In this document: positions 18,295 through 25,696 of the stretch, one piece after another | How the letters are laid out: each line of letters starts with the position of its first letter | Position numbering within the stretch: position 1 is the first letter of the stretch | Origin: Richelia sp. SL_2_1 | Lineage (GTDB): Bacteria > Cyanobacteriota > Cyanobacteriia > Cyanobacteriales > Nostocaceae | Length of the DNA stretch: 41,333 nucleotides | Reading direction: 5' to 3' | Assembly (NCBI GenBank): GCA_012033205.1 | Contig: JAAUSO010000048.1 | Span: forward strand, 1 to 41,333 | The notes under the pieces: generated by a model | The model's database searches: none | The model's input: the letters and a program-made list of their open reading frames with translations, nothing else | Told to the model about the DNA's origin: nothing | Program-made: the position numbers and the translations under genes

Positions 18295-19806
18295 ATGAAA
18301 GAAGAGCTCAACATACTTATTCAAGCTCAATATCCCCTCATCTACCTTGTGACCTCCGAGGAAGAGCGGGCAGAGCAAGCAATTTATTCCATCGCTCAAT
18401 CTTCAAAGCCGCAGCGTCGATTGTATGTATGGACGGTAACGCATGGTATTGTGGAGTACGGTCAAGCGAGGGGTACAGGTCAACACAATACTGTATCGCC
18501 AGAAGCAGCGATTGAGTGGATAATTCGGCAAAAAGAGCCTGGCATATTTGTTCTCAAAGATTTACATCCATTCATCGAAGCACCAGCGACAACGAGGTCA
18601 TTACGAGATGCGATTGCGAGCTTTAAGGGGACACAAAAAAATATAATTTTGATGTCGCCAATGCAGCAAGTTCCCATCGAGTTAGAAAAAGAAGTTGTGG
18701 TACTTGACTTCCCATTGCCAGATATGTCGGACCTAAATAAAGTTTTGGATAGTCATTTAGGTCAACAAAATGCGCGGCGATTAACAACTGAAGCAAGGGA
18801 AAAGTTACTCAGGGCGGCTCTAGGATTAACTAGAGATGAAGCAGAGAAAGTATATCGTAAAGCTCAAGTAACAACGAAGCGTTTAACCGAACAAGAAGTA
18901 GATATAGTATTATCTGAGAAGAAACAGCTAATCCGACGCAATGGTATATTAGATTACATTGAAGAGGATGAAACCATTGATGCTGTTGGAGGCTTGGAAG
19001 AGTTGAAGAAGTGGCTAACACAGCGCTCTGATGCCTTCACGGAGAAAGCAAGAGAGTATGGCTTGCCGCAACCGAAAGGAATGTTGATTTTGGGAGTTCC
19101 GGGCTGTGGAAAGTCTTTGATAGCAAAAACTACTTCTAGACTATGGGGATTACCGCTGTTACGGTTGGACATGGGGCGAGTATATGATGGCTCAATGGTA
19201 GGACGAAGTGAAGCCAATTTGCGGAATGCTCTTAAAACAGCAGAATCTATTTCCCCAGCAATATTATTTATAGACGAACTGGATAAATCATTCGCTGGTA
19301 GCTCCGGCTCTGGTGATTCTGATGGAGGTACTTCCAGTCGAATATTTGGATCTTTCCTAACTTGGATGCAAGAGAAAAAGTCCCCCGTGTTTGTGATGGC
19401 AACTGCCAACCGGGTTGAACGCTTGCCAGGAGAGTTTTTAAGGAAAGGTCGATTTGATGAAATTTTCTTTGTGGATCTGCCTACATCTCAGGAAAGGCAA
19501 GATATTTATACGATCCACTTGAATAAGCGCCGTAAAGACATCTCCAGATTTGATCTGGAACAACTTTCAAAGATGTCTGATGGTTTTTCTGGGGCGGAAA
19601 TTGAACAAGCGATTGTAGCAGCAATGTACGAAGCTTTTGCTCAAGAGCGCGAGTTCACCCAGTTAGATATTATTGCTGCACTCAAAGCGACGTTACCGTT
19701 GTCTCGAACGATGCAAGAGCAGGTAACCGCGCTTCGAGACTGGGCGAGACAGCGAGCGCGTCCAGCCGCAGCCTCCGTCGCTGAATATCAGCGGATGGAG
19801 TTTTAA
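18295..19806 (+). CDS. ycf46: Ycf46-type AAA ATPase (Slr0374-like)
   Basis: The 503-residue protein belongs to the cyanobacterial and plastid Ycf46 family. It has a degenerate N-terminal domain (about 1-210) and a C-terminal AAA module. Walker A GVPGCGKS is at 267-274, Walker B ILFIDELD at 323-330, sensor-1 ATANR follows, and there is an arginine-rich RKGRFDEIF box. The start ATG gives the characteristic MKEELNILIQAQYPLIYLVT. In Synechocystis, Slr0374 has been linked to stress response and to CO2 uptake and photosynthetic regulation; that role is taken from the family, not seen here. The RHH gene lies 92 bases upstream, and a DUF1257 gene follows after three hairpins. Confidence 0.92.
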   Translation: MKEELNILIQAQYPLIYLVTSEEERAEQAIYSIAQSSKPQRRLYVWTVTHGIVEYGQARGTGQHNTVSPEAAIEWIIRQKEPGIFVLKDLHPFIEAPATTRSLRDAIASFKGTQKNIILMSPMQQVPIELEKEVVVLDFPLPDMSDLNKVLDSHLGQQNARRLTTEAREKLLRAALGLTRDEAEKVYRKAQVTTKRLTEQEVDIVLSEKKQLIRRNGILDYIEEDETIDAVGGLEELKKWLTQRSDAFTEKAREYGLPQPKGMLILGVPGCGKSLIAKTTSRLWGLPLLRLDMGRVYDGSMVGRSEANLRNALKTAESISPAILFIDELDKSFAGSSGSGDSDGGTSSRIFGSFLTWMQEKKSPVFVMATANRVERLPGEFLRKGRFDEIFFVDLPTSQERQDIYTIHLNKRRKDISRFDLEQLSKMSDGFSGAEIEQAIVAAMYEAFAQEREFTQLDIIAALKATLPLSRTMQEQVTALRDWARQRARPAAASVAEYQRMEF

Positions 19807-19814
19807 AAAGCTTT

Positions 19815-19889
19815 CTCCTGTGAATGCAGGAGCAAAGACTAGCAAACCCAAAGCTAGTAAATAAAAAAACCGCGTAATTATAAACGCGG
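19815..19889. promoter_or_regulatory. Three successive stem-loops between ycf46 and the DUF1257 gene
   Basis: Hairpin 1 is CTCCTG/CAGGAG (19815-19832). Hairpin 2 is ACTAGC/GCTAGT (19838-19858). Hairpin 3 is CCGCGT/ACGCGG (19870-19889). None is followed by a U tract on the plus strand, so none is a standard rho-independent terminator for ycf46. Three hairpins in about 75 bases directly upstream of a strong GGAGG site suggest an RNA processing or stability element separating the two transcripts or setting their ratio. Confidence 0.6.
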
Positions 19890-19945
19890 CTTAGCCAAAA
19901 AAAACCGTTGTCTTAATCTCAATCTTCTTTTTGGAGGAAACCCAA

Positions 19946-20296
19946 ATGTCTCATTTTAGTACTCTACGTACCAAAATCACCGACGCTGAAATTCTCAAAG
20001 CTTCTTTAAGCGATTTAGGTATTACCGTTAAGTCTGAAGCTGATGTTCGTGGTTATAACGGTCAGCGCGTTCGTTCTGACATCGTTGCAGTTTTAGAAGG
20101 CGAATATGATTTAGGTTGGTCTCGCAACAGCGATGGTTCCTTCGACTTGATTGCCGATTTATGGGGTGTTGCTAAGAAGCACAACCAGACCGAGTTAATC
20201 AACTCCATCAACCAAAAGTATGCTGTTAACAAGACTTTGACTGAAGTTAAGCAGCGCGGTTTGCAAAATGCCAATGTTAAGTTGGTATTGCAATAG
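19946..20296 (+). CDS. DUF1257 (Ycf35-like) small protein
   Basis: This 116-residue soluble protein begins MSHFSTLRTKITDAEILKASLSDLG, the signature of the DUF1257 family that includes plastid Ycf35. A GGAGG site at 19933-19937 is eight bases before the ATG, so I preferred it over an in-frame TTG at 19931. A GEYDLGWSRNSDGSFDLIAD segment follows the conserved region VRGYNGQRVRSDIV. The biochemical role of the family is unknown. Synteny with a Ycf46-type ATPase, another plastid-conserved family, suggests a shared photosynthesis-related role; that is inference. Two hairpins with T tracts lie downstream. Confidence 0.88.
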   Translation: MSHFSTLRTKITDAEILKASLSDLGITVKSEADVRGYNGQRVRSDIVAVLEGEYDLGWSRNSDGSFDLIADLWGVAKKHNQTELINSINQKYAVNKTLTEVKQRGLQNANVKLVLQ

Positions 20297-20371
20297 AATT
20301 TTTTCTGCGCGTTCCCAAAACTGCATGGGTTAACATGAATAACTAGCGGTTAACCCGCTTTCTTCGGGATT

Positions 20372-20394
20372 GGGACTTACCCAGTCCCTTTTGC
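20372..20394 (+). terminator. Hairpin terminator after the DUF1257 gene
   Basis: GGGACT and AGTCCC pair around a five-base loop, followed by TTTTGCTTT. It lies about 75 bases after the DUF1257 stop. A weaker hairpin (AGCGG/CCGCT) is just upstream at 20345-20359. It fits a rho-independent terminator on the plus strand. Confidence 0.7.
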
Positions 20395-20457
20395 TTTAAC
20401 AACTTTCAATTTAGCATCTTTTGATGGTAAATTCAGTTGTCTGTAATTCAAATATGG

Positions 20458-20495
20458 AAAGCTGGATTTATTAACTAGATAAACCCAGCTTTTTT
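20458..20495. terminator. Strong stem-loop with T6 tract at the island's left border
   Basis: AAAGCTGGATTTAT pairs with ATAAACCCAGCTTT with a single internal mismatch and a seven-base loop, followed by a T run. On the plus strand it is a strong intrinsic terminator, behind the one at 20372. It ends only 16 bases before the peptidase remnant at 20511 and may mark where foreign DNA joined the core genome. Confidence 0.75.
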
Positions 20496-20510
20496 GGTTT
20501 GTTTGGCTAA

Positions 20511-20545
20511 GATCTTGTCGGTGGGTTTGCCTGCTCCATGTCCCG
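20511..20545 (-). pseudogene. Fragment of a prolyl oligopeptidase 3' end (remnant duplicate)
   Basis: These 35 bases match 21100-21134, inside the 3' end of the neighbouring peptidase gene, with only two mismatches. Read on the minus strand the fragment encodes GHGAGKPTDKI, residues 692-702 of the peptidase, which include the catalytic histidine. It continues into unrelated sequence, so it is a scar and not a gene. It lies beyond the Rid gene, so Rid is flanked by two copies of the same peptidase segment. A duplication followed by deletion, or recombination between two related peptidase genes, would explain it. Confidence 0.8.
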
Positions 20546-20569
20546 TAGCAAGAAGGCGAGGAGAAACGC

Positions 20570-20968
20570 CTACGCCTGCTCTGGAATACGCGCGATTACT
20601 TTGATCTCGAAGTCAAAGCCCGAAAGCCAGGTTACGCCCAGAGCCGTCCAGGCGGGATAGGGAGGCTCGCTGAAAACGCGGCTCTTGACGGCCATGATGG
20701 TCTCGAACTGGTTATCGGGATCCGTATGGAAGGTCGTCACATCGACGATATCGTCAAAGCCACAGCCACCCGCTTCGAGCGTGGCCTTCAAACTGTCGAA
20801 GGCGAGTTGAACCTGCCGTTCAAAATCCGGCTCCGGGGTGCCATCGGGACGGCTGCCGACCTGCCCGGAGACAAAAAGGAGATCGCCGGAGCGGATCGCC
20901 GCTGAATAGCCATGAGTCTCGTAGAGCGAGTGCCGATTGGCTGGAAATACTGCGTCACGTTTAGACAT
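20570..20968 (-). CDS. Rid (YjgF/YER057c/UK114) family protein without the canonical arginine
   Basis: The 132-residue protein has the chorismate-mutase-like Rid fold: SGDLLFVSGQVGSRPDG near residue 28, FDDIVDVTTF in the middle and FDFEIKVIARIP at the end. RidA deaminases use an arginine in a PAR motif before the last strands. Here the motif reads PYPAWTALGV, with Trp where the Arg should be, so imine deaminase activity is doubtful and the protein resembles the Arg-less Rid subgroups. The start at 20968 has AAAAAGG nine bases upstream; an ATG at 20977 abuts that site and is less likely. It lies 59 bases downstream of the peptidase gene on the same strand. The composition is GC-rich. Confidence 0.88.
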   Translation of the reverse strand: MSKRDAVFPANRHSLYETHGYSAAIRSGDLLFVSGQVGSRPDGTPEPDFERQVQLAFDSLKATLEAGGCGFDDIVDVTTFHTDPDNQFETIMAVKSRVFSEPPYPAWTALGVTWLSGFDFEIKVIARIPEQA

Positions 20969-21027
20969 TGTATGCATCCTTTTTGATAATTTTAGGTGAA
21001 AATTGTGCCGGATGTTCAAGTTTGTAC

Positions 21028-23205
21028 TTATCGCGGAGACCTCACATCCAGCCCCGTCCAGTGCGCGGCAAAAGCCCACATATCCGCCGTTTCCTCGACG
21101 ATCTTGTCGGTAGGTTTGCCTGCCCCATGTCCCGCCCGCGTCTCAATGCGGACAAGGTGTGGCTTGTCGCCGATATCTGCTGCCTGGAGTGCGGCGACAT
21201 ATTTGAAAGTGTGTCCTGGCACCACGCGATCGTCCGTGTCGGCGGTGGTGGCGAGAATCGCGGGATAGGTCTTGCCGGACTGGATGTTGTGATAAGGCGA
21301 GTATTTTAAGAGGTTACGGAAATCCGCTTCCCGTGACGGAGAACCATATTCGTCTAACCATAATTTCCCACCTGTGAACTGGTCGAAGCGAAGCATATCC
21401 ATCACACCAACCTGGGGTAACGCAGCGGCGAACAGATCCGGTCGCTGATTGACCACTGCACCAACCAAGAGTCCGCCATTCGATCCGCCCTGAATCGCCA
21501 AGCCGTCTTTTGGCGTGATTCCCTGTGCCTTGAGATACTCGCCCGCCGCGATGAAATCGTCGAAGACGTTTTGCTTGTTTTGACGACGACCTGCTTCGTG
21601 CCATGCCTTGCCATATTCGGAGCCACCGCGAATGTTGGCGATCGCGTACACACCACCCTGTTCGACCCACCCCAGCGGCGCGGGCAAGAATTCGGGAAGC
21701 ATGGGGATACCATAGCCGCCATAGGCATAGAGTAGGGTTGGTGCGGCTACGGTCACATCCTTACGCCGAACAATAAACATCGGGATACGGGTGCCATCCT
21801 TGGACTTGTAGAACCGCTGTTCGACCGCGATCTGGTTGAGATTGATCGCCACTTTAGGTTGTGCCCACACCCGCAACCTGTTGCTGGCGACATCGTATCG
21901 ATAGATGATGCTTGGAGTGTTGTAGCTGGTGAAGACGAAGAAAGTTTCCTGGTCGTCCGGGTCGCTCTTAAAACCGCCAGCGGTGCCGATACCCGGCAGC
22001 TTCACCACACCATCAGCCTTGCCATCGGGCGTGTAGCGTCGAATTTCCGTCTTCACGTCAACACGAGAGGCGACTAGCAACCGTCCGCCGACCAGCGACG
22101 CATTACCCATAATCGAATCCTGCTCTGGCACCACATCCGCGATCGCTGGGTCGGCAGCGGCGATGTCCATTGTCACCACCTTGGAGCGTGACGCATCCTG
22201 AGTGGTTTTGAGGAAAAACTTCGTCCCCACATTGCCAACGACGCTCCATTGATCGTTGAGAGTATCGACTAACTTGCGAGGTTTCCAGTCAGCATTCTGG
22301 AGATCTATCACAGTTAGCTTATTGCCGATCGCAACGGGTGTGGAATAGATCGTGAGATAGCGCCCGTCTGCGGTGATATCAACGGTATGCACTAGGGTTG
22401 GCTGATCTGGAGTGGCATACACCAGCCGATCCTGCGTCTGGGGTGTGCCGAGCGCATGAAAATAGACGACATGGTTGGCTACGCCCGCCTGGAACGTTTC
22501 GCCCTGCTTCGGTTCAGGGTAACGGCTATAGAAAAAGCCAGATCCGTCCTTGATCCAGGCGATGTTGGTGAACCTTGCCCATTTCACCTCATCCTCCAGC
22601 ACCTTGCCCGTGTCCACGTCCAGCACCCGAATCGTGCGCCAGTCGCTGCCGCCATCCTGCACCGCATAAGCCACACGCTTGCCATCGTCGGATGCTGACC
22701 ATTCAGCCAGTGCAGTCGCTCCGTCTTTTGACCAGCGATTCGGATCGATCAGCACACGCCCTGCACCGTCTACGCTGTCGCGGACATGGAGAACTGGTTG
22801 GTTCTGAAGTCCAGAATTATAAAGGTAGAAATACCGTCCCCCCTGTTTGACCGGAATCGAAAATTGCTCAAAGTTGTACAACTGCTTGAGTCGATCCTTG
22901 AAAATATCTCGACTCGGCAGCGTATTGAGATAAGCGTTGGTAACTTTGTTCTGCGATTCGACCCAATTAGCGACTTCCTTGTCGTTGCGAACATCATTTT
23001 CCAACCAACGATAGGGGTCAGCAATCGTCTGCCCGAAACGTTCCTCAACGACATCGACTCGCTTGGTTTCAGGATAGGTGATTGTAGGCATCATTGTTGT
23101 GGACTCCGATCTGGCGGAGGCGAAATGGGTGGTAAACAGCAGCGCAAGCGTAAAAAGGGCTACGCGGCGTAGCGGTATCTTTGGAATTTTTTTTGCGAAT
23201 GACAT
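21028..23205 (-). CDS. Secreted prolyl oligopeptidase (S9A family serine peptidase)
   Basis: S9A enzymes cleave short peptides after proline. From ATG 23203-23205 (AGGAG about six bases upstream) the product has 725 residues. A signal peptide of about 30 residues (RRVALFTLALLFTTHFASA) implies export to the periplasm or beyond. The seven-bladed propeller covers roughly 120-460. The hydrolase domain has Ser575 (GGSNGG), Asp658 (DDRVVP) and His693 (AGHGAG), plus the substrate-binding Arg660. A conserved N-terminal DPYRWLEN lies at 63-70. The base composition is GC-rich compared with the core genes, yet HIP1 octamers occur (21638, 22139), pointing to an older or cyanobacterial donor. The gene is flanked by the Rid gene and a lipoprotein gene on the same strand. 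Confidence 0.95.
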   Translation of the reverse strand: MSFAKKIPKIPLRRVALFTLALLFTTHFASARSESTTMMPTITYPETKRVDVVEERFGQTIADPYRWLENDVRNDKEVANWVESQNKVTNAYLNTLPSRDIFKDRLKQLYNFEQFSIPVKQGGRYFYLYNSGLQNQPVLHVRDSVDGAGRVLIDPNRWSKDGATALAEWSASDDGKRVAYAVQDGGSDWRTIRVLDVDTGKVLEDEVKWARFTNIAWIKDGSGFFYSRYPEPKQGETFQAGVANHVVYFHALGTPQTQDRLVYATPDQPTLVHTVDITADGRYLTIYSTPVAIGNKLTVIDLQNADWKPRKLVDTLNDQWSVVGNVGTKFFLKTTQDASRSKVVTMDIAAADPAIADVVPEQDSIMGNASLVGGRLLVASRVDVKTEIRRYTPDGKADGVVKLPGIGTAGGFKSDPDDQETFFVFTSYNTPSIIYRYDVASNRLRVWAQPKVAINLNQIAVEQRFYKSKDGTRIPMFIVRRKDVTVAAPTLLYAYGGYGIPMLPEFLPAPLGWVEQGGVYAIANIRGGSEYGKAWHEAGRRQNKQNVFDDFIAAGEYLKAQGITPKDGLAIQGGSNGGLLVGAVVNQRPDLFAAALPQVGVMDMLRFDQFTGGKLWLDEYGSPSREADFRNLLKYSPYHNIQSGKTYPAILATTADTDDRVVPGHTFKYVAALQAADIGDKPHLVRIETRAGHGAGKPTDKIVEETADMWAFAAHWTGLDVRSPR

Positions 23206-23257
23206 TGCTTTCTCCTTTGTCGTCTGAAATGGTTTGACTACATTTTTGTGGCAGCTT

Positions 23258-23710
23258 CTAGGGAAGAATGCCGTCCTTTTGTAATTGCTTCTGGAGTGTT
23301 TTCGGCAGGCTTTTAATATTACAAAGTTTGGCAGAATCGCCGTCATAGCGCCAGGATTGAATCTCGCTGGAGCGATCAAACTCGACATTGATCTCGCAGA
23401 AATCACGATCAACAATCGTGTTACCCCCGGTAATCAACGTAGTTTTCTCGCCTCGACGGTTCCGAAATTCATTGACATTGATTGGCTGCTTAAACGCCTG
23501 TTCTCGATCCGTTCTGTAAGAATAGATTGTGTTCCCATTGGGTAACGTGAGTGTCGTCGTGGGTGCGCCATATTTGCGAACAAACTCATTAATATCCCGA
23601 CCAATCCAACTGTTCATCGTGCTATTCAATCGCTCTTTCGATTTGCTATCATCGCACCCAAACAAGCTCACACTCGCTAAAATTAGCAGCACCGGAATCC
23701 AAGTTTTCAT
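23258..23710 (-). CDS. Small lipoprotein of unknown function
   Basis: The product has 150 residues from ATG 23708-23710, chosen because AGAGGG is six bases upstream; ATG 23716 abuts that site. The N-terminus MKTWIPVLLILASVSLFGC is a lipoprotein signal with lipobox LFGC, so the mature protein is lipid-anchored. The mature part starts with DDSKSKERLNSTMNSWIGRD and a GAPTTTLTLPNGNTIYSYRT segment, similar in feel to small SmpA/OmlA-like domains (a conserved GxP..... pattern), but this is not certain. It ends 52 bases before the peptidase start and may be co-transcribed with it. The function is unknown. Confidence 0.8.
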   Translation of the reverse strand: MKTWIPVLLILASVSLFGCDDSKSKERLNSTMNSWIGRDINEFVRKYGAPTTTLTLPNGNTIYSYRTDREQAFKQPINVNEFRNRRGEKTTLITGGNTIVDRDFCEINVEFDRSSEIQSWRYDGDSAKLCNIKSLPKTLQKQLQKDGILP

Positions 23711-23895
23711 ATTCATCCCTCTGTGTTGAAAAGTTCTAATGTATTGACCTTTGAAAGCCATGAGGCTGAAATCCTCTCTGCTTCCCTCAGCATTAATCTC
23801 GTGTTGATCTGGAGTGTACTAAGTTCTAATGCTTGATTTCTTCGAGATTCTTATGGTGGAGAGCGAGTTCGTTTCGGCATCGTCCGATTGAAACA

Positions 23896-24273
23896 TTAAC
23901 GTTCAGAATTCACTCGCCACGTAATCACAATGAGTTCTGTATTTATTAAGACAACTAATAGCCATGAAAACGCTCCTAAAATGGCTTCCATCGTCCAGTT
24001 CTGACTCTGAACCTCCCAGATCATCGAAGTAATAATGAATCCAATCACCAACCAGGGTACGATGACCGCTGAATTCCGTTCGCGATAGAAGCGGATCGTC
24101 TCCTCCCGCCAAAATGGGAAGGTACTGAGGATAGAAACAATGTAGGACATTCCTGCACTGACGAACAAGCTTGTTTGAAGTCTCGAAGGCAGGTTTGGGT
24201 ATCCAAGCGCGATCGCCGTCAGACAAACTCCGAGCGCCAGATATAGGAAAGTAAACAAGGTAAATCGTTTCAT
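23896..24273 (-). CDS. Small membrane protein, about four transmembrane helices, unknown
   Basis: The 125-residue protein has hydrophobic segments at about residues 5-25, 35-52, 70-88 and 95-118. The N-terminal MKRFTLFTFLYLALGVCLTA could also be read as a signal. Polar loops contain FWREETIRFYRERNSA. I do not recognise a family. The start codon lies 22 bases after the stop of the 95-residue unknown gene, so the two are probably co-transcribed. A HIP1 site overlaps the gene at 24209. Confidence 0.7.
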   Translation of the reverse strand: MKRFTLFTFLYLALGVCLTAIALGYPNLPSRLQTSLFVSAGMSYIVSILSTFPFWREETIRFYRERNSAVIVPWLVIGFIITSMIWEVQSQNWTMEAILGAFSWLLVVLINTELIVITWRVNSER

Positions 24274-24295
24274 TTTTTTCTCTTTCTAATAAAGT

Positions 24296-24583
24296 TTATT
24301 CTCTGTACCAAACACGCACACATTGAAAGCAATTGATTGCAAGACCCTGACTGATCATCACTGGGTAGAAAGCATTACTGGTCTTCACTCCGTAGTCACC
24401 ATCACCAGTGCCTTTAATCCGATCGGGTAAAACAACAGTTTCAACATTGATCACCTGTATCGTTGTACTTGCAATCCACTGATTGACTTCACTCACAACC
24501 TCAGAGAAGAGTTCATACTCGGAAGGGCCGCCGAAGGGACCCCGTTTAGTAATCCGAGGCGCAAAATCTTTGTACTGAATCAT
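24296..24583 (-). CDS. Small protein of unknown function (95 residues)
   Basis: I do not recognise this soluble protein. It starts MIQYKDFAPRITKRGPFGGPSEYE, with an acidic helix (FSEVVSEVNQWIAST), a beta-rich IQVINVETVVLP segment and a C-terminal CFQCVRVWY with two cysteines. ATG 24581-24583 has AAGGTGG about eight bases upstream and was preferred to a GTG at 24595 that overlaps that site. It is 22 bases upstream of the four-helix membrane protein on the same strand. Its role may be linked to that partner. Confidence 0.7.
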   Translation of the reverse strand: MIQYKDFAPRITKRGPFGGPSEYELFSEVVSEVNQWIASTTIQVINVETVVLPDRIKGTGDGDYGVKTSNAFYPVMISQGLAINCFQCVRVWYRE

Positions 24584-24629
24584 TTGATTTACCACCTTAA
24601 AACTGTAGAGTTGAGCATCAATTCAAGTA

Positions 24630-24792
24630 GTAGGCATTGCCCACCATCTTTAAAACCTACGACTTACGCACTAACTACGTATTTCCGTCATTGCGACGTA
24701 AGGAAGCAATCCCAAAACCTTGATTTTCTGACAGATTGCGTAAGTCCTAAAACCTTTCACGGTAAAGCTTTGTGGGCAGTGCTAGCCCTACG
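24630..24792. mobile_element. MITE-like element with two nested inverted repeats
   Basis: The inner terminal repeats GACTTACGCA (24661-24670) and TGCGTAAGTC (24737-24746) enclose a CGTCATTGCGAC-type core. They are flanked by 8-base direct repeats TAAAACCT (24651-24658 and 24748-24755), the form of a target-site duplication. Outer arms GCATTGCCCAC (near 24634) and GTGGGCAGTGC (near 24773) pair with one mismatch. It carries no open frame and lies between two island genes, so it is probably a non-autonomous insertion, perhaps one element nested in another. Confidence 0.75.
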
Positions 24793-24808
24793 AGAACTAT
24801 TCCAAAAC

Positions 24809-25600
24809 TTAAGCCAACCTTGCCAGCAAAAGTCTAAGAGCAAAGGAAAAGGCATGAACGCTGACATGGGATAACATCGCAGCTTCTAGCGAATATTGCC
24901 AAAAGAGCCAGCCAAATGCAATCCCCACAATCCCATTCAGTAACAACGCCCGAATAATCACAACCGGAGTGAGGGGAACGATCGCGGCAGTCGCTGGCAG
25001 GTGTAGTAGTCCAAATACCAACGCGGCTAGAACGATCGCACCCTGGTAAATCCACTGACTTGGCAACGTAACGCCTTGTTTTAGCCCTTTCCACGCGATC
25101 CAAACCAGCAGCGACATTAAACCCCAGCGCATCAAAATTTCCTCAGTGATGCCGCCATAGAACATTGCTGTGAGCAAATTCAACCAGCTTGGCTCTGTAT
25201 TATTGGCGGCCTGTAGCGCTTCAGGTAGAACAGGTTGCATCAACTGATCAAACAACAAGATAATGATCGCCGCCGCTGCACCTACACCTAAGCTCCACTT
25301 CATCTCAACGGCAAAAGATGGAGACTTAGCGGTGTGAAACACCCAACGATCAATCAAATGGGAGCTTAATCCGACACGATAGGCGCAACCAATTCCGATC
25401 AAAATGCTGATTGCCAGTAGAATTGAATACTGTAATCCTTGCAGAAGCATTAAAATCGACAATGGAGGAACCTTTTCGAGCATTTCTGGAGACAGTTTTG
25501 CTAACTGTTGCTCGACTAAAGGAATAGACGTGATCGTGAACATCACAATTCCCACACTGCCCAATACAAATAAAATCGCGAATTGTTTCAGAATTGCCAT
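24809..25600 (-). CDS. CPBP (CAAX/Abi) family intramembrane metalloprotease 1
   Basis: CPBP proteins are multi-pass membrane metalloproteases of the Rce1 type. From ATG 25598-25600, with GGAG upstream, the product has 263 residues and about seven hydrophobic segments. The diagnostic motif EEILMR places E153, E154 and R158. H200 is in FGLLHLP. The last motif reads HVSVH (H245, H249) instead of the common HxxxN, a possible change in metal or substrate geometry. It is separated from the next CPBP gene by 96 bases, and the two proteins are not close paralogues outside the motifs. Substrates are unknown; family members act in peptide maturation, immunity or protein anchoring. Confidence 0.9.
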   Translation of the reverse strand: MAILKQFAILFVLGSVGIVMFTITSIPLVEQQLAKLSPEMLEKVPPLSILMLLQGLQYSILLAISILIGIGCAYRVGLSSHLIDRWVFHTAKSPSFAVEMKWSLGVGAAAAIIILLFDQLMQPVLPEALQAANNTEPSWLNLLTAMFYGGITEEILMRWGLMSLLVWIAWKGLKQGVTLPSQWIYQGAIVLAALVFGLLHLPATAAIVPLTPVVIIRALLLNGIVGIAFGWLFWQYSLEAAMLSHVSVHAFSFALRLLLARLA

Positions 25601-25696
25601 TGGTTTAATCTCCAGATGATCCGTCCTATTAGCTAATGCCAGCAACTACCATCGTCGGAATAGTACATTTGCTTGTAGTTTTACGAACTGACAAGA

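Noticed and set aside
18954-19409. 151-codon minus-strand frame opposite the Ycf46-type ATPase
   Set aside because: Antisense to the Walker A/B region, with no features of its own.
21314-21728. Extra minus-strand frames of 118 and 108 codons inside the peptidase gene
   Set aside because: Alternative-frame shadows within one intact long gene; no evidence of overprinting.
22786-23172. 128-codon plus-strand frame opposite the prolyl oligopeptidase
   Set aside because: Shadow frame; the opposite strand has signal peptide, propeller and catalytic residues.
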